A stretch of DNA of 63,036 nucleotides, from the NCBI GenBank assembly GCA_019359115.1, contig JAHHHW010000084.1:1-63036 (forward strand). The letters are read 5' to 3'. This document shows, one piece after another, positions 1 to 10,200 of this stretch (position 1 is its first letter; each line of letters starts with the position of its first letter). This DNA is from Pelatocladus maniniholoensis HA4357-MV3. GTDB taxonomy: Bacteria; Cyanobacteriota; Cyanobacteriia; Cyanobacteriales; Nostocaceae. The notes beneath the pieces were generated by a model. The model did not search any database and had not been told where the DNA came from. It saw nothing but the letters and a program-made list of their open reading frames with translations. A program made the translations under genes and the position numbers.

Positions 1-99
1 TTGGCTTTTCACTTTTTTCAAGCCAATTTCATTGAGTTGCTTTTTGGCTTGCGATACTACTCTCAAAGGCTTGTCATGTATTAGTCTTCTATAATACAC
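1..99 (-). CDS. possible 5' part of an unidentified ORF running off the window
   Basis: A minus-strand frame stays open from a GTG at position 99 to the window edge (33 codons). It is preceded at good spacing by an AGGA ribosome binding site near 105-108. The peptide is basic (RRLIHDKPLRVV, then QAKKQLNEIGLKKVK). I do not recognise it. It lies downstream of the tRNA-Thr terminator and would be a separate transcription unit. It could be chance; the rest of the gene lies outside the window. Confidence 0.25.
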   Translation of the reverse strand, partial: MYYRRLIHDKPLRVVSQAKKQLNEIGLKKVKSQ

Positions 100-178
100 C
101 GTCTTCCTAAAAGAGTCGCACCCAAATTAAATATATATAGAAGTATATTCAAGCATATTTGAGTGTATTTAAATAATT

Positions 179-221
179 AAGGTATGCAGAACAAAAGCCT
201 TTGCTGTAGCCTGCATACCTT
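179..221 (-). terminator. hairpin downstream of tRNA-Thr
   Basis: An 11-bp perfect stem (AAGGTATGCAG paired with CTGCATACCTT) with a loop of about 21 nt starts 14 nt past the tRNA 3' end in the minus direction. A T-rich stretch follows. It is probably the tRNA transcript's terminator; the long loop lowers certainty. Confidence 0.5.
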
Positions 222-234
222 ATTGTTTCGATAA

Positions 235-306
235 AGCCGATGGCGGGATTTGAACCCGCGACCGCTCGATTACGAATCGAGTGCTCTACCACTGAGCCAC
301 ATCGGC
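235..306 (-). tRNA. tRNA-Thr (anticodon CGT)
   Basis: The reverse strand folds as a complete cloverleaf. The acceptor stem pairs GCCGATG with CATCGGC, the D-arm is GCTCAGTGGTAGAGC, and the anticodon stem CTCGA/TCGAG encloses TTCGTAA with anticodon CGT. The T-arm GCGGGTTCAAATCCCGC is canonical. CGT reads ACG, so the charge is threonine. The CCA end is not encoded. An inverted repeat just downstream is a likely terminator. Confidence 0.95.
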
Positions 307-340
307 ACAAACAGTCTGTAATTATAGCCTATTTAATCTC

Positions 341-631
341 ATGGTACAACCAAACCCGGAAAACCGACCGTCCCAAAGCTCAGTTAATCCAGAACAATAC
401 GCTCGTCTCAAAGCAGAAATCGCAGCTCCTTATGGCAACATACGTAAATTTATTTACATCGCTGCTGGTGCTTCGGGTTTTATTGGTGCATTTATCTTCT
501 TTTTTCAAGTCTTAGCTGGACGCAATCTTGAGACAGCTTTACCCAATTTTGCACTACAACTCGGAGTTATTGCTGTAGCCGTGTTTTTGTGGCGCTGGGA
601 AGGGGGAAAGGGATCGGGGAAAAGGGATTAG
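341..631 (+). CDS. DUF3493 family small membrane protein
   Basis: This 96-residue protein has the pattern of the DUF3493 family found in cyanobacteria and plastids. A hydrophilic N-terminus ends in [20 protein letters not shown], followed by two predicted membrane segments (about residues 38-58 and 67-84) separated by a short loop with [12 protein letters not shown]. The last dozen residues (GGKGSGKRD) are read from repeat-like DNA of the following spacer, so the ancestral stop may have been lost or shifted. The function of the family is unknown. It starts 34 bp past the divergent tRNA-Thr gene. Confidence 0.85.
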   Translation: MVQPNPENRPSQSSVNPEQYARLKAEIAAPYGNIRKFIYIAAGASGFIGAFIFFFQVLAGRNLETALPNFALQLGVIAVAVFLWRWEGGKGSGKRD

Positions 632-693
632 GGAAAAAGGATCGGGGAAAAGTAATTTAGGATATTGATACTTTTCTAAATTACTAATCCTTA

Positions 694-760
694 ATTCCCA
701 ATCCCCAATCCCCAATCCCCAATCCCCAATCCCCAATCCCCAATCCCCAATCCCCAATCC
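694..760. repeat. CCCCAAT heptanucleotide tandem repeat
   Basis: About nine near-perfect copies of the 7-base unit CCCCAAT fill the spacer between the DUF3493 gene and the convergent SLH gene. Short tandemly repeated heptamers of this kind are common in Nostocales intergenic DNA. The array creates a meaningless open frame rich in G, D, W, L and I on the minus strand. Confidence 0.9.
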
Positions 761-762
761 TT

Positions 763-2544
763 CTACTGTACTGTCACCAAATAAGGTGAGGAAACAGCTT
801 GAACTTGTCCGGCGTTTACTAATGCTTGGTAAACAAAAGCTGCTACTTCTGCCCTAGTTGCTTGACGGTTGGGATTTAGTTGTTTAGCGTTTGGATAATT
901 TACTACTAACCCTTTTGCAGTTGCTGCTGCTACTTGATTAGTAGCATAACTAGGAATTTGGCCAGCATCTGAGTAGAAGGAAAGCACATTTTGGTTATTT
1001 GCAGTTAAATTCAAACCACTGGATAAGGAGACAAGCGCCTGTACTCGCGGAATTTGCTGTTGTGGTTTAAAGGTGCGATCGGGATAACCAGAGACAAAAC
1101 CCAATCTATACGCATTTCTGATGGCATCATAAGCCCAGAATTTACTATTTACATCGCTGAAGTTAGTAGCTTCGCGTTTGGGTTGAGTTTGAGCAAAGGC
1201 TTTAGTGACGATCGCAGCAAATTGAGCGCGTGTTACAGGATCATTGGGTTTGAAAGTCCCATCAGGGAAACCAGCAATAATATTCTTAGTTGCTAAAGCT
1301 TCAATGTAGGGTTTAGCCCAATAAGTAGCTGTAACATCTTTGAAATTGCCAGTTGCTACGTTAACACTAGAAGCGACAAATTCAACTGAACCAGCGATTT
1401 TCTTGGTATCGATATCGTTACCAACAGCCAAAATTTTAATAGTTTTGGTGGCGTTGTTGAGGTCATAGCGAGTGTTACTACGAATCAGATTACCACCAGG
1501 GTTGTTGCTTGTACCCAGGTCGGGTGCAGCATTGACGGTTGCTACCACACCATCCCGTTTATTACCCTGAATGATATTCTTACGCAGGATTGGTTTGGCT
1601 GTGTCATTGACATAAATACCGTCTTGGTTGCCAATAATCTGGTTTCCTTCTACTAAAGGTGTAGAACTACCACCAATCGCCAAGCCAAAGCCAGTGTCTT
1701 CAAACACGTTATTCCGAATGACTCCCGCAGCAGATTTAGCGACAGAAATTCCGTTACCTGTGTTTTTGACAAAGATGTTGTTTTCGATGGTGGGAGTACC
1801 TTTACCCGTGACAAAAATGCCATCTCTGACGCTATTTGTAAATACACTGCTGGTAATTGTGGGATTTGTTGATTCTACCCATACAGCAGTACCACGGCTA
1901 TCTGGGTTGGTAACTGTGATTCCTGAAATTGTGCTATTGTTTTCAGTCTTGATAGTCACATTTTGACTAGCAAATGTCGGACTGACATACTTCCCACTAC
2001 CAACAATCAATACCCCTTGACCTCTGGTAGTTTGATCGCCTCGTAAGGTCAGACCCTGCTTAATTGTAAGTGGGAAGACTTCTCCACTTTCTTTGTTATA
2101 AGTACCAGGCGCTAGTTGAATAGTTGTACCTGATTGGGCTTGACTTAGAGCATAAGTAATAGTTTTATAGGGCTGTGCTTGTGATGTACCAGCACCAGCG
2201 CTATCTGAACCACTGGTAGGATTAACGTAAACAATATTTCCTGTAACAGGAATTGGTGTTCCTTGAGTTGTATTTTGAATTTCTGTTTGAGTTGTGTTCT
2301 GATTTCCCGTTTGAGTTGTGTTCTGAATTTTGATCTGAGTAGTATTCTGATTTCCTGTTTGATTTGTATTCTGATTGTTTATTTGAGTAGTATCAGCATT
2401 TACCACAACAGGCAAAAGCAGAGAACTACTAGATAGTAAAAACAAAGTGGTGACTGCTACAGGTAATTGCATAGTAATGCAAAGATTTTTACCAACAAGA
2501 GAGCGAATATTTTTTTGTTGAATAGGAAAACCCTGATGTTTCAT
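763..2544 (-). CDS. secreted SLH-domain protein with DUF1565 / right-handed beta-helix
   Basis: The 593-residue protein starts with a basic region and a hydrophobic signal segment ending near VVVNA (residues 46-50). A start at Met25 would give a more typical signal peptide. A low-complexity Asn/Thr/Gln repeat follows (NQNTTQT units, about 55-95). Next comes a DUF1565/pectate-lyase-like beta-helix beginning [20 protein letters not shown], with repeated NNI and ENN turns to about residue 390. The C-terminal 200 residues hold three S-layer homology repeats ([31 protein letters not shown]; a weaker third with [15 protein letters not shown]-type spacing). SLH repeats bind peptidoglycan-linked polysaccharide, so the protein should be anchored at the cell surface or outer envelope. 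The beta-helix suggests polysaccharide binding or processing, but no catalytic residues can be assigned. Confidence 0.85.
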   Translation of the reverse strand: MKHQGFPIQQKNIRSLVGKNLCITMQLPVAVTTLFLLSSSSLLLPVVVNADTTQINNQNTNQTGNQNTTQIKIQNTTQTGNQNTTQTEIQNTTQGTPIPVTGNIVYVNPTSGSDSAGAGTSQAQPYKTITYALSQAQSGTTIQLAPGTYNKESGEVFPLTIKQGLTLRGDQTTRGQGVLIVGSGKYVSPTFASQNVTIKTENNSTISGITVTNPDSRGTAVWVESTNPTITSSVFTNSVRDGIFVTGKGTPTIENNIFVKNTGNGISVAKSAAGVIRNNVFEDTGFGLAIGGSSTPLVEGNQIIGNQDGIYVNDTAKPILRKNIIQGNKRDGVVATVNAAPDLGTSNNPGGNLIRSNTRYDLNNATKTIKILAVGNDIDTKKIAGSVEFVASSVNVATGNFKDVTATYWAKPYIEALATKNIIAGFPDGTFKPNDPVTRAQFAAIVTKAFAQTQPKREATNFSDVNSKFWAYDAIRNAYRLGFVSGYPDRTFKPQQQIPRVQALVSLSSGLNLTANNQNVLSFYSDAGQIPSYATNQVAAATAKGLVVNYPNAKQLNPNRQATRAEVAAFVYQALVNAGQVQAVSSPYLVTVQ

Positions 2545-4817
2545 GATTTATTTATAACGTTTGTGATGTGCTGATTTACCGCATGTTTAGAAATGTGTCA
2601 ATTGCAGCCATATCATTTACTAAACACATGCAAAACTATAGCGGATGACATGCTCTTTTGCAGCTGAGTTCCCATGCAAAATTTAATTTCTGTTTTGCAA
2701 ACTCAGCCAAGATCACAAGAAAATCAAAGACTAAAAGCTTTTATTGGTAAGCATTTGAGCGTTTATGACTAGCACAGTTTTAGTTACATTTAGATTAAGC
2801 GATCGCCTACGAATATGGCAAGCGATCGCCTTTCTTGTAGAGAATATCTATACTCTTGTACTACATAAACCTCCCGTAAACACGCTTAGTACCGTGTATC
2901 CTAAGCTAAAATAATGTATATGAAAGCATCAGTACTTTGATTTGAAAACTTAACATTAATACATAACCGGAAACACAAATAGATAAAAAATAAAAAAAAT
3001 ATGAGGAAATCAAAAAAAACAAAATTTTCTGCAAAACTAAGAATTGTTCAAACGGGGTCAGCTGATATAAAGACCCTGAATATAAACAATCATATTTAAA
3101 AGGAGTCAAAACAAGTAAAAAGTAAAAAGTAAAAAGTAAAAAGAAAGATTCCCACTGATAAATCTGTGGGCTTGAAAAAAGGACACCTTTTACCTTGCAC
3201 TACGTGTCTCGGTAAAATTATGAGTGTTTAAGTGGGCTTGATACCCACAACTGAAGTTTTTTATGAGTGCCTTTTAACTTTTAACTTTTAACTTGGAGCG
3301 AAGCGACTGTCAACATAATTTAAAGGCTCCCAGCAAACTAAAACTCACAATGTTCTAAGCGTCGGGTAGTGGCTTTATACTCCTTGGCGCTTTTAACTTT
3401 TCATTGATCATTGGTCATGAGCAAAAATTTTAATTCTATTTACATTTCTTAAGCTCATCCCATACCTAGCTTGGAGTGGGCTTTTCCACCGAATTTCTGT
3501 AACTGGCGTTCTGTTGATTCCCACTGATTTCTTTATCACTAATAAAAAAATGGAAGCCTACAAGATTTGTATAGCTCCCAGTGATTATTTGTTGTTTAAA
3601 GAGCAAGTTTAAAACTAGGTATAACCCTAACAGGGAGGATTAGGATTTTTGGAAGAGAAGCGAAATATAGCTATAAATCCTACCAGCCACAAAAATGATC
3701 TAACTATTACTTTTTATTTTTCTGTTACTTAGTTGTATTAAGTATTAACTTATTTCCGAGGAAGCAACATCCACCACAATGTTGTAACTCTTGTAAGTAA
3801 TATTTAGACTTGAACAGAAAAATAACCACCAGTAGTAACAGCTTTAGGTAAGAATTATTCTTAGTAATTCAAGAAGTTCAGTTAAGTTTTTGATTAACCC
3901 AAGCCTGGGCAAATAATATTTAGTGAGAGAGTCAATACTCTAATTTTACTAACTTAACTGTACTGTTTGATAATTTCGCCTATTAAAAAATAAGATCATA
4001 AATAATTATTCATTTACTTTCTCCTGGATGTTAATTTACTAGGTAAATAGTGTGTCTAAGTTCTTATTTATAATGTATAAAAATAAATCTTGTTTGTTAT
4101 GCCAAAATGGCATATTATTTTAGATTAAATACTGAAAATACTTAAATATTGGATTTTATTTCTATTTTCAATTAGGTATATTCATCTCTTGCACTAGCTT
4201 TTCATCCCGCCAATAAATAATTTTATTGACTAATAGCTAAAGTCAGATTTATCTGACTAGGAAAGTATTTGAGTCCATTTACACGGACTTATGCTATACA
4301 GCCCACAAATTGATTCTCAGGCGTAATATGGGGTAGATGCAAGATTTAAAAAGTAAAAAGTAAAAAGTAAAAAGTAAAAAGTAAAAAGATAATCCCCATA
4401 AATAAATTGAGGGGAAATAACCACGGACATAGCAACTTCGGTGCTATGCATCTCATAGACGCATAGCGGCTTCTCGGAGAGTAATAAATGTTTTCCTGAT
4501 CGTTCCATAAATAAATTTAGGGGCTTAGTACCAGCACTTTTTCTTAGGAAGTGCCTTTTGAATGAGTGACTTTTGCCTTGTTTGGTTAGTATCGCAATCC
4601 TAAATGTTATCAGTGAATCCCCATAACTAAAATTAGGGGATTGAAAAAAGTACAAATTAGTATTTTCTACCTAAATAAATCTAATAGCACCAGATAACTT
4701 TAAATCTGTTCACTGATAACTGATTCAGCCTGCCATAGCATAGCTTTTTAACTAGCATGGCAGCTGATACAAAACTCAACCAGGTGTATTTCTGAATTTC
4801 TCGACTCAAGAGATAGT
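2545..4817. other. 2.3-kb AT-rich spacer with repeats
   Basis: No convincing gene is seen. The spacer holds two HIP1-containing palindromic sites near 2800-2830 and AAAAAGT pentamer-type tandem repeats at about 3114-3143 and 4348-4388. There are mirrored CTTTTAA repeats at about 3270-3296 and one copy of a two-hairpin dispersed element (3151-3263). A degenerate relative lies at about 4388-4650, containing a GCATAGCGGCTTCTCGGAGA palindrome half found elsewhere in the window. Short open frames here have repeat-derived composition and no recognisable motif. Confidence 0.6.
3151..3263 (+). repeat. two-hairpin dispersed element, copy 1
   Basis: The first hairpin is CCCAC-(10 nt)-GTGGG. It is followed by TTGAAAAAAGGACACC, a variable middle, a second hairpin GTGGGCTTGATACCCAC, and the tail AACTGAAGTTTTTTAT. 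The same order of parts recurs at 35262-35402 and, reversed, near 37150-37258. The hairpins resemble IS200/IS605 ends or the guide-RNA scaffolds linked to them, but no transposase or TnpB/IscB gene is present. Confidence 0.6.
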
Positions 4818-5288
4818 TTAGTTAGCTTCACAGTATTGGAATGATAAATCTTGAGTATTCTCTGGTCTGATTTCCGCTTGAATTGATTGATATTCGTGAA
4901 CTTGAGTTGCTAGCCACTGATCTTGATGACCACCACGAATTTCTCTTTTTTGCTTACCAACTACCTCCAGATAGGCAAGATCCTTAATTTTGCTTAAGCA
5001 GCTTTGTGAGGGATTGCTATCAGATTTTTTCTCAGAGGGTAGTTTAGCGATTTTGAGATTGTCGTTGCGCTGTTGGTTAACTCTTTTGAGTTGTGAGTTT
5101 TCTTTGATCAATCGGTTGTAGGTGCGGTAAGGAATATAATGCAAAGGATTGTAGCCAGCAAACCGTAGTATTAAAACACAAGCCCAAGAATACTTACCTG
5201 CAAGAATCGCTTCAACTAACTGATCAAATTGTTCTGGGTTAAGAGTTTTCTCGAAGTTGCTAGTAGCGCTAGATATGTTTTGGTTCAT
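4818..5288 (-). CDS. hetP: HetP family heterocyst commitment protein
   Basis: The 156-residue protein carries the conserved HetP core in its N-terminal half: [20 protein letters not shown], then [21 protein letters not shown] (about residues 25-70). A variable hydrophilic C-terminal half follows. Length matches Anabaena HetP (about 159 aa). HetP acts with its paralogues in committing cells to heterocyst differentiation and is a HetR target in Anabaena. Here it lies 69 bp downstream of a HlyD-like gene on the same strand, and hetC is further upstream. It is therefore probably transcribed with the HlyD-like gene from the HetR-type promoter near 6.67 kb. An AGGA site sits about 10 nt before the ATG. 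Confidence 0.85.
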   Translation of the reverse strand: MNQNISSATSNFEKTLNPEQFDQLVEAILAGKYSWACVLILRFAGYNPLHYIPYRTYNRLIKENSQLKRVNQQRNDNLKIAKLPSEKKSDSNPSQSCLSKIKDLAYLEVVGKQKREIRGGHQDQWLATQVHEYQSIQAEIRPENTQDLSFQYCEAN

Positions 5289-5357
5289 GGTGCTGTTGTC
5301 CTAGATAAAGTAAATAAGTCTGTTAGTTGTTGTAGTGAAGAGTGACCCAATCAAAAT

Positions 5358-6239
5358 TTAGAAATCGTTTTCGCTGTTATGCAATTCCTTAATTGGTCTA
5401 AGGAACATCTCAGCAACACGGCGATTGTGAATGATTTTGGCTGTAACTACTTGTCCATCCGTGAATTTGATGGTTGAATTATTGCCATCCAAGGCTATTT
5501 CCAAGCGATGAACCCAACTTGATTTCTTATCTGTTTGGCCATCGCTGGAGACTGATACAACCCTTCCTGAGAGGATATTGTCATTTCTATCCCTTTGACC
5601 AGCCTTTTCAAGTTCTAGACGTTGAGAGTCAACATTGAGCTTGATTTCTACTAGATCTCCTTTTTCAACAAAGGCTGTTTTTTGGGAGGGTTGTATAGTC
5701 AATAAAACTGGAGATGCATCGGTTGGAGTAATTTCAGCGATGATTTGCTTGGGTTTAACTTCCTCACCAGTACTACGGTTATTTAAGGAGGACACAACCC
5801 CATCTACAGGTTCATAAAGAGATTTTCGCGGTGGTTGAAGTTTAGCAAGCTGTTGTGATGATGCAAATTTTCCTTGAACTTGGGTGACTTGTTGTATCTT
5901 TCCAGTACAAGCCCAAGTGAATACAGTTGCAAAAAAAGCTAGACCGCCTAACAAAATCAGGTGAGGAACAATAGAAGGCTGCTGTTCTAATACTTTTTGC
6001 AAAGATCTAGAGTAATTACTTGTATTTGTAATTCCTGTCTGGAAAGTTTTGGTTCTTGCGGTTTGGATATTTGTAGGTAGTTTTGATAAAACCGCTTCTA
6101 CTGAAGCGACACTACCCCCATAGATTGATGCTATTTCAGGAGTTAAAGCGTAACAGGGATGCACGTCCTGTAAGTGAATTTCTAAACTTCCTGATTGGCT
6201 TGAGGCTTCGACTGCATTTAACCTGATGATTCTGTCCAT
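5358..6239 (-). CDS. HlyD-like membrane-fusion protein between hetC and hetP
   Basis: This 293-residue protein has a cytoplasmic N-terminus of about 90 residues, one membrane segment (about 92-113) and a periplasmic part. The periplasmic part begins with a barrel-sandwich/biotinyl-lipoyl-like region (EPVDGVVSSLNN, then GEEVKPKQIIAEI) and a beta-barrel region (VEKGDLVEIKLN). This is the adaptor topology of type I/bacteriocin exporters. The long alpha-hairpin typical of HlyD is missing, so the protein is about 130-150 residues shorter than usual. Its position next to a C39-peptidase ABC exporter (HetC) makes it the obvious HetC partner. That is inference. In Anabaena PCC 7120, as I recall, hetC and hetP are neighbours without such a gene annotated between them. 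Confidence 0.78.
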   Translation of the reverse strand: MDRIIRLNAVEASSQSGSLEIHLQDVHPCYALTPEIASIYGGSVASVEAVLSKLPTNIQTARTKTFQTGITNTSNYSRSLQKVLEQQPSIVPHLILLGGLAFFATVFTWACTGKIQQVTQVQGKFASSQQLAKLQPPRKSLYEPVDGVVSSLNNRSTGEEVKPKQIIAEITPTDASPVLLTIQPSQKTAFVEKGDLVEIKLNVDSQRLELEKAGQRDRNDNILSGRVVSVSSDGQTDKKSSWVHRLEIALDGNNSTIKFTDGQVVTAKIIHNRRVAEMFLRPIKELHNSENDF

Positions 6240-7209
6240 GAGCTGACCTAAAATCGGAAACCTGACTATGTATGAGTTTTAGGTTTGATAAGGCAATGAC
6301 TGAGGCAAAAATTTACCTTGGGTCATCTTTGTTGACGGGTATGAAATAAGTCTCCGTTTGGCTCTTGGTAGATGCAGTTTTGCCCTCTTAAATATTTGGC
6401 TTACTCCTAATTTAATTACTTTCCCCTGGCTTTTTTATGTAGTGATTTACACCAAAAATTAGAAGTTTTTTAAGTAATACTGCCGTTTTTCTACAAGAGC
6501 AATGAAAAAATATTTATTCTTGATGTTCAAGGGCAACATTCGTACTTATACTATTTTTTTCCATGAATGTCATCTGCCGATTTTTCATTTTTTTGTTCAA
6601 TGTAGTTAATTTGCTTTCCTATTTAAATAATTATTATACAAATCAGATTTTGTCCACTAGTGTTAAATACAGTAGGGGTTTCGCCCCTCACCTACTATTA
6701 ATTTGTTGCTTGTATTTTTTTTCAATTATCGGGAAATTCATTATGTACTTTATTGATAAGTTATCGATAAATATAAATACGCATGTGTGATGTCATCCAT
6801 GTTTACGTGACAGTAAAATTGATAATGCTTTTTACTTTTATTGCTAGATAATATTGTTTGCATTTCCAGCTAAAAGCTTATCTAGCCAGACTTCCAGATT
6901 AGCATTTTATTGCAAATTTACGGTGAAACTGTTGTTAATTTTGCTTGAAAATAAACGCAATGCTCTGATGAATAGTTGTGGATTTTACAGTTTTATGGTA
7001 TGATTTTTGAAGGACTTAAAATAATACTTGCGTAATCCGGTAAAATCGTCACAAGAAGTTTTTTGGCAGAGCAAAAGTAGCGGTTAACGCTTGTAGGAAG
7101 TTATGAAATGCTGCGACTGCAAATAAAATGAGTCACAATTTATATTCCTAAGTATCTTCAAAAATGATTTGCATCCTTTATGCACTACAACTGATTGATA
7201 TAAGTGCGA
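6240..7209. other. 970-bp regulatory spacer between hetC and the hlyD-like/hetP pair
   Basis: AT-rich and non-coding as far as can be seen. A 75-codon plus-strand frame near 6563-6790 is strongly hydrophobic/AT-driven and has no ribosome binding site. The only clear element is the HetR-type inverted repeat with a TGTATAAT box downstream. The length suggests a long leader for the hlyD-like/hetP transcript. Confidence 0.6.
6633..6695 (-). promoter_or_regulatory. candidate HetR operator and -10 box for the hlyD-like/hetP transcript
   Basis: Read on the minus strand, 6695 to 6667 starts GTAGGTGAGGGGCGAAACCC and continues CCTACTGTAT. The known HetR site upstream of Anabaena hetP is a 29-bp inverted repeat built on GTAGGCGAGGGG and ACCCCT halves (recalled). 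The match covers GTAGG, GAGGGG and AACCCCT at identical spacing. A TGTATAAT sequence (6640-6633) lies 26 nt downstream as a plausible -10 box. The operator is about 430 bp upstream of the hlyD-like start codon. Confidence 0.65.
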
Positions 7210-10200
7210 TCACAAATGCAATTGTTGTTGAGCTAAGTGGTAATCAAGACCCTGAGTTGTCATTAATTCTTGATGATTTCCCTGTTCGATAAGGATACCT
7301 CGGTCTAAAACCAGAATATGATCAGCATGGCGAATAGTCGAAAGATTATTGGCAATCAAGAAAATGGTACGTGTTTGATGAATAGGAATGTTGCTGGAGT
7401 GATGGAAGCGAGCAAGATTTTGTTGAAATTGGTGTTCAAAGGCGTTATCTAAACAACTAGTAGCTTCATCTAGAATTAGAATACGTGGATTTTTGACTAA
7501 GGCGCGGGCGATCGCAATTTTTTGGCGTTGTTCACAAGTCAGCATCATTCCTCCCTCACCGACACGGGTGTTGTAACCTAGAGGTAGTGCTTGGATAAAG
7601 CTATGTGCTTCTAATACTTTCGCGACGGCGATCGCTTCTTCCGGTGAAATCTCTGAATTAAACATTGTGATATTTTCTAAAATGCTGCCAGCAAAAAGAA
7701 AAATATCTTGCGGTACTACCCCTAATTGACTACGTAACGATTGGGGAGAAACATCAGCAATATTGTAACCATCAATTAAAATACGTCCGCTACTGGGACG
7801 ATATAAACCAGCCAGTAAATTAACTAAGGTACTTTTACCAGCACCATGAGTACCAACAACCCCTACAATTTGCCCTGCTTTGATGTGAAAGGAAATATTG
7901 TGCAAGGTGTCCTGTTCTGCATTGGTATTGTGACGAAAACAAACTCCTTCAAACTGTATATCACCCCGAACTTGAGGTAACACTATTTGCGGTTTTTGGG
8001 TATGTTCTTCTGGTTGGGTAGTTAGGACATCATCTAAACGTTCAGCACAAATCAATACCTCTTGCAACTCATCCCACAATTTCACCAGTGCTAAAACAGG
8101 GTTGATCGTACTACCAATTAGCATATTAAAAGCAACAAATTGACCAATTGACATCTGGTTGCTTATGACCAGGGTTGCCCCATACCATAGTAAAAATGTG
8201 ATTCCCAGATGATTAATCAAACTAGTTGCTAACTGTAAATTATTAGCCAGTTTTTGACCCCGAAATCTTGTTTGGACGGTGTTGGTAAAACTTTCCTCCC
8301 AACGCCAACGCATTGGACGTTCAGCAGCAGTTATTTTAACAGTAGCTACACCAGTAATAATTTCTCTGATTGTGGAATATTGCAATGCCGATTTTTGATA
8401 GAGTTCTCGTGAAGCATTTTTGAGAAGTGGACTAGTTGCAGCAGTCACAATCACAATCGGTAGAATCATAATCAAGACAATCAGAGTCAGGCTTAAGTTG
8501 TAATACGCCATTAATCCCAGGAAAACAATCACCATCAGCGCATCTAGGGTAGTGCTAACCGCTTTTTTGGTGAAAAATACTTGAATTTTGCGATTTTCTT
8601 GAATCCGAGTAATAATGTCTCCTGGCTGACGGGATGCAAAAAACTGCAATGGTAAACGCAGGGTATAACTGATAAAACTCCCCAGTAGCGTCAAATCCAT
8701 ACGGTTGGAAAAATAGTCCAGCAGATATTGACGCACTGCTTGGACGATAATCCGCCAGATGCCAAAAAATAGAAACCCGAAGGTGAATATATTCAGGGTG
8801 AGAGAACTTTTATATGGTAGAACTTGGTCAAGTACAACCTGAGTAATCAGGGGTGCAGCCAGACTAAACACTGTTAACAGCACTGAAGCTAGAACAATTT
8901 GCCCAAGTAATTCCCGATGATGACAAAAAGCGTGCCAAAATTCTCCCAAGGAAACTTTTTTGTTCTTTTGAGCGTTTAAGTGTTTAGTTGGAAATAAAAC
9001 TAAGGCGTATCCTGTCCAGTTAGTTTCAAACTCTTCGCGCAGAAGCGATCGCTTACCAATTGCTGGATCACAAATCAATACGCGATCGCCTTTGATTCGC
9101 CAAACAACCACGTAGTGAATCCCTTGCCAATGAGCAATCCAAGGGTTAGGCTGCAATTCTAATTTACTCAAAGAAGCCCTAACTGGTAAAGCATCATAAC
9201 CCAGGGTTTCTGCTGCATCTGCCAAAGCCGAAAGAGAAGCACCCAGACGGTCTGTCTGCGCTAGGTTTCGCAATCTATTCAGGCTAAAACGCTTACCCCA
9301 GTAGAGGCTAATCATCGCCAGACACGCCGCACCACAATCAGAGGAACTATGCTGTTGGATAAAAGGATAGCGACGCCACAGCTTACTTACTGACCAATGC
9401 TGGCTTCTCGGTTGCTGAAAATTCATCTCTGCATAGGTATTTTCAGAAGACACAGCAACAGAAACACTAGTCGCATCATCTTCCTGTTCCCGTCGTTTAT
9501 CCGCGTCTGTGTCTGTGTATCCCGGTGTCTGTGTATCCCGGTGTCTATGTATCTCCGCGTCCCCGTGTCCCCCGTGTCTCCGATCCCTTGTCCCCGATCC
9601 CTTGTCCCCGATCCCTTGTCCCCAATCCCCTTGTGCAATTTGTTGAGGTAGGTGATATAATAGCAAATCCGTTTTGGCAATCCAGCCTGGGATTGTGAGA
9701 TCGGGGTATCCCCAGCCTTCTCCTACTTGTGGTGGCTGATTTTCTGGCGTGGGACTAACAATTTTTCCACACATCAACCAAAAGCGTCCCTTAGATGGGG
9801 GGGTTGCTTGCACAAGGGTTGAGCCAGCACTGACCTTGGTTTGTTCCAAGTATGGTAAAAGCTGTCGCAAAGAATGGCTAGTATGCGAACGTAATTCTGT
9901 GGCAATTTTGAAAAAAATTAAAGTTTGGCGATCGCAAGTTATTTTTTGCAAATAGCTTTTCAAATTAGGTAGTTGTTGTAACCACTCTTTGAGATCATCT
10001 ATGTGTATAGATGCCAGCAAACCATCACTAGCTGCAACTGCTCGATAAGCTAAAGGCTGACAATGGAATAAGTAGTCTACTCCAAAGGTTTGCTGTGCTA
10101 GTAGCAACTGAGTAGATACCTCTCGTTCCAACTTTGGATCAAATCCTAGTAACCGGACTCGACCTTGGCAAACTAAGAAAAGAAAATCATGATTATTTTC

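Noticed and set aside
4317-4655. 112-codon minus-strand frame in the hetP downstream spacer
   Set aside because: Its ends are made of AAAAAGT repeats and dispersed palindromes; no motif, no ribosome site.
6563-6790. 75-codon frame in the hetC-hlyD spacer
   Set aside because: AT-driven hydrophobic composition, no ribosome site, and it covers the HetR operator and -10 box on the other strand.
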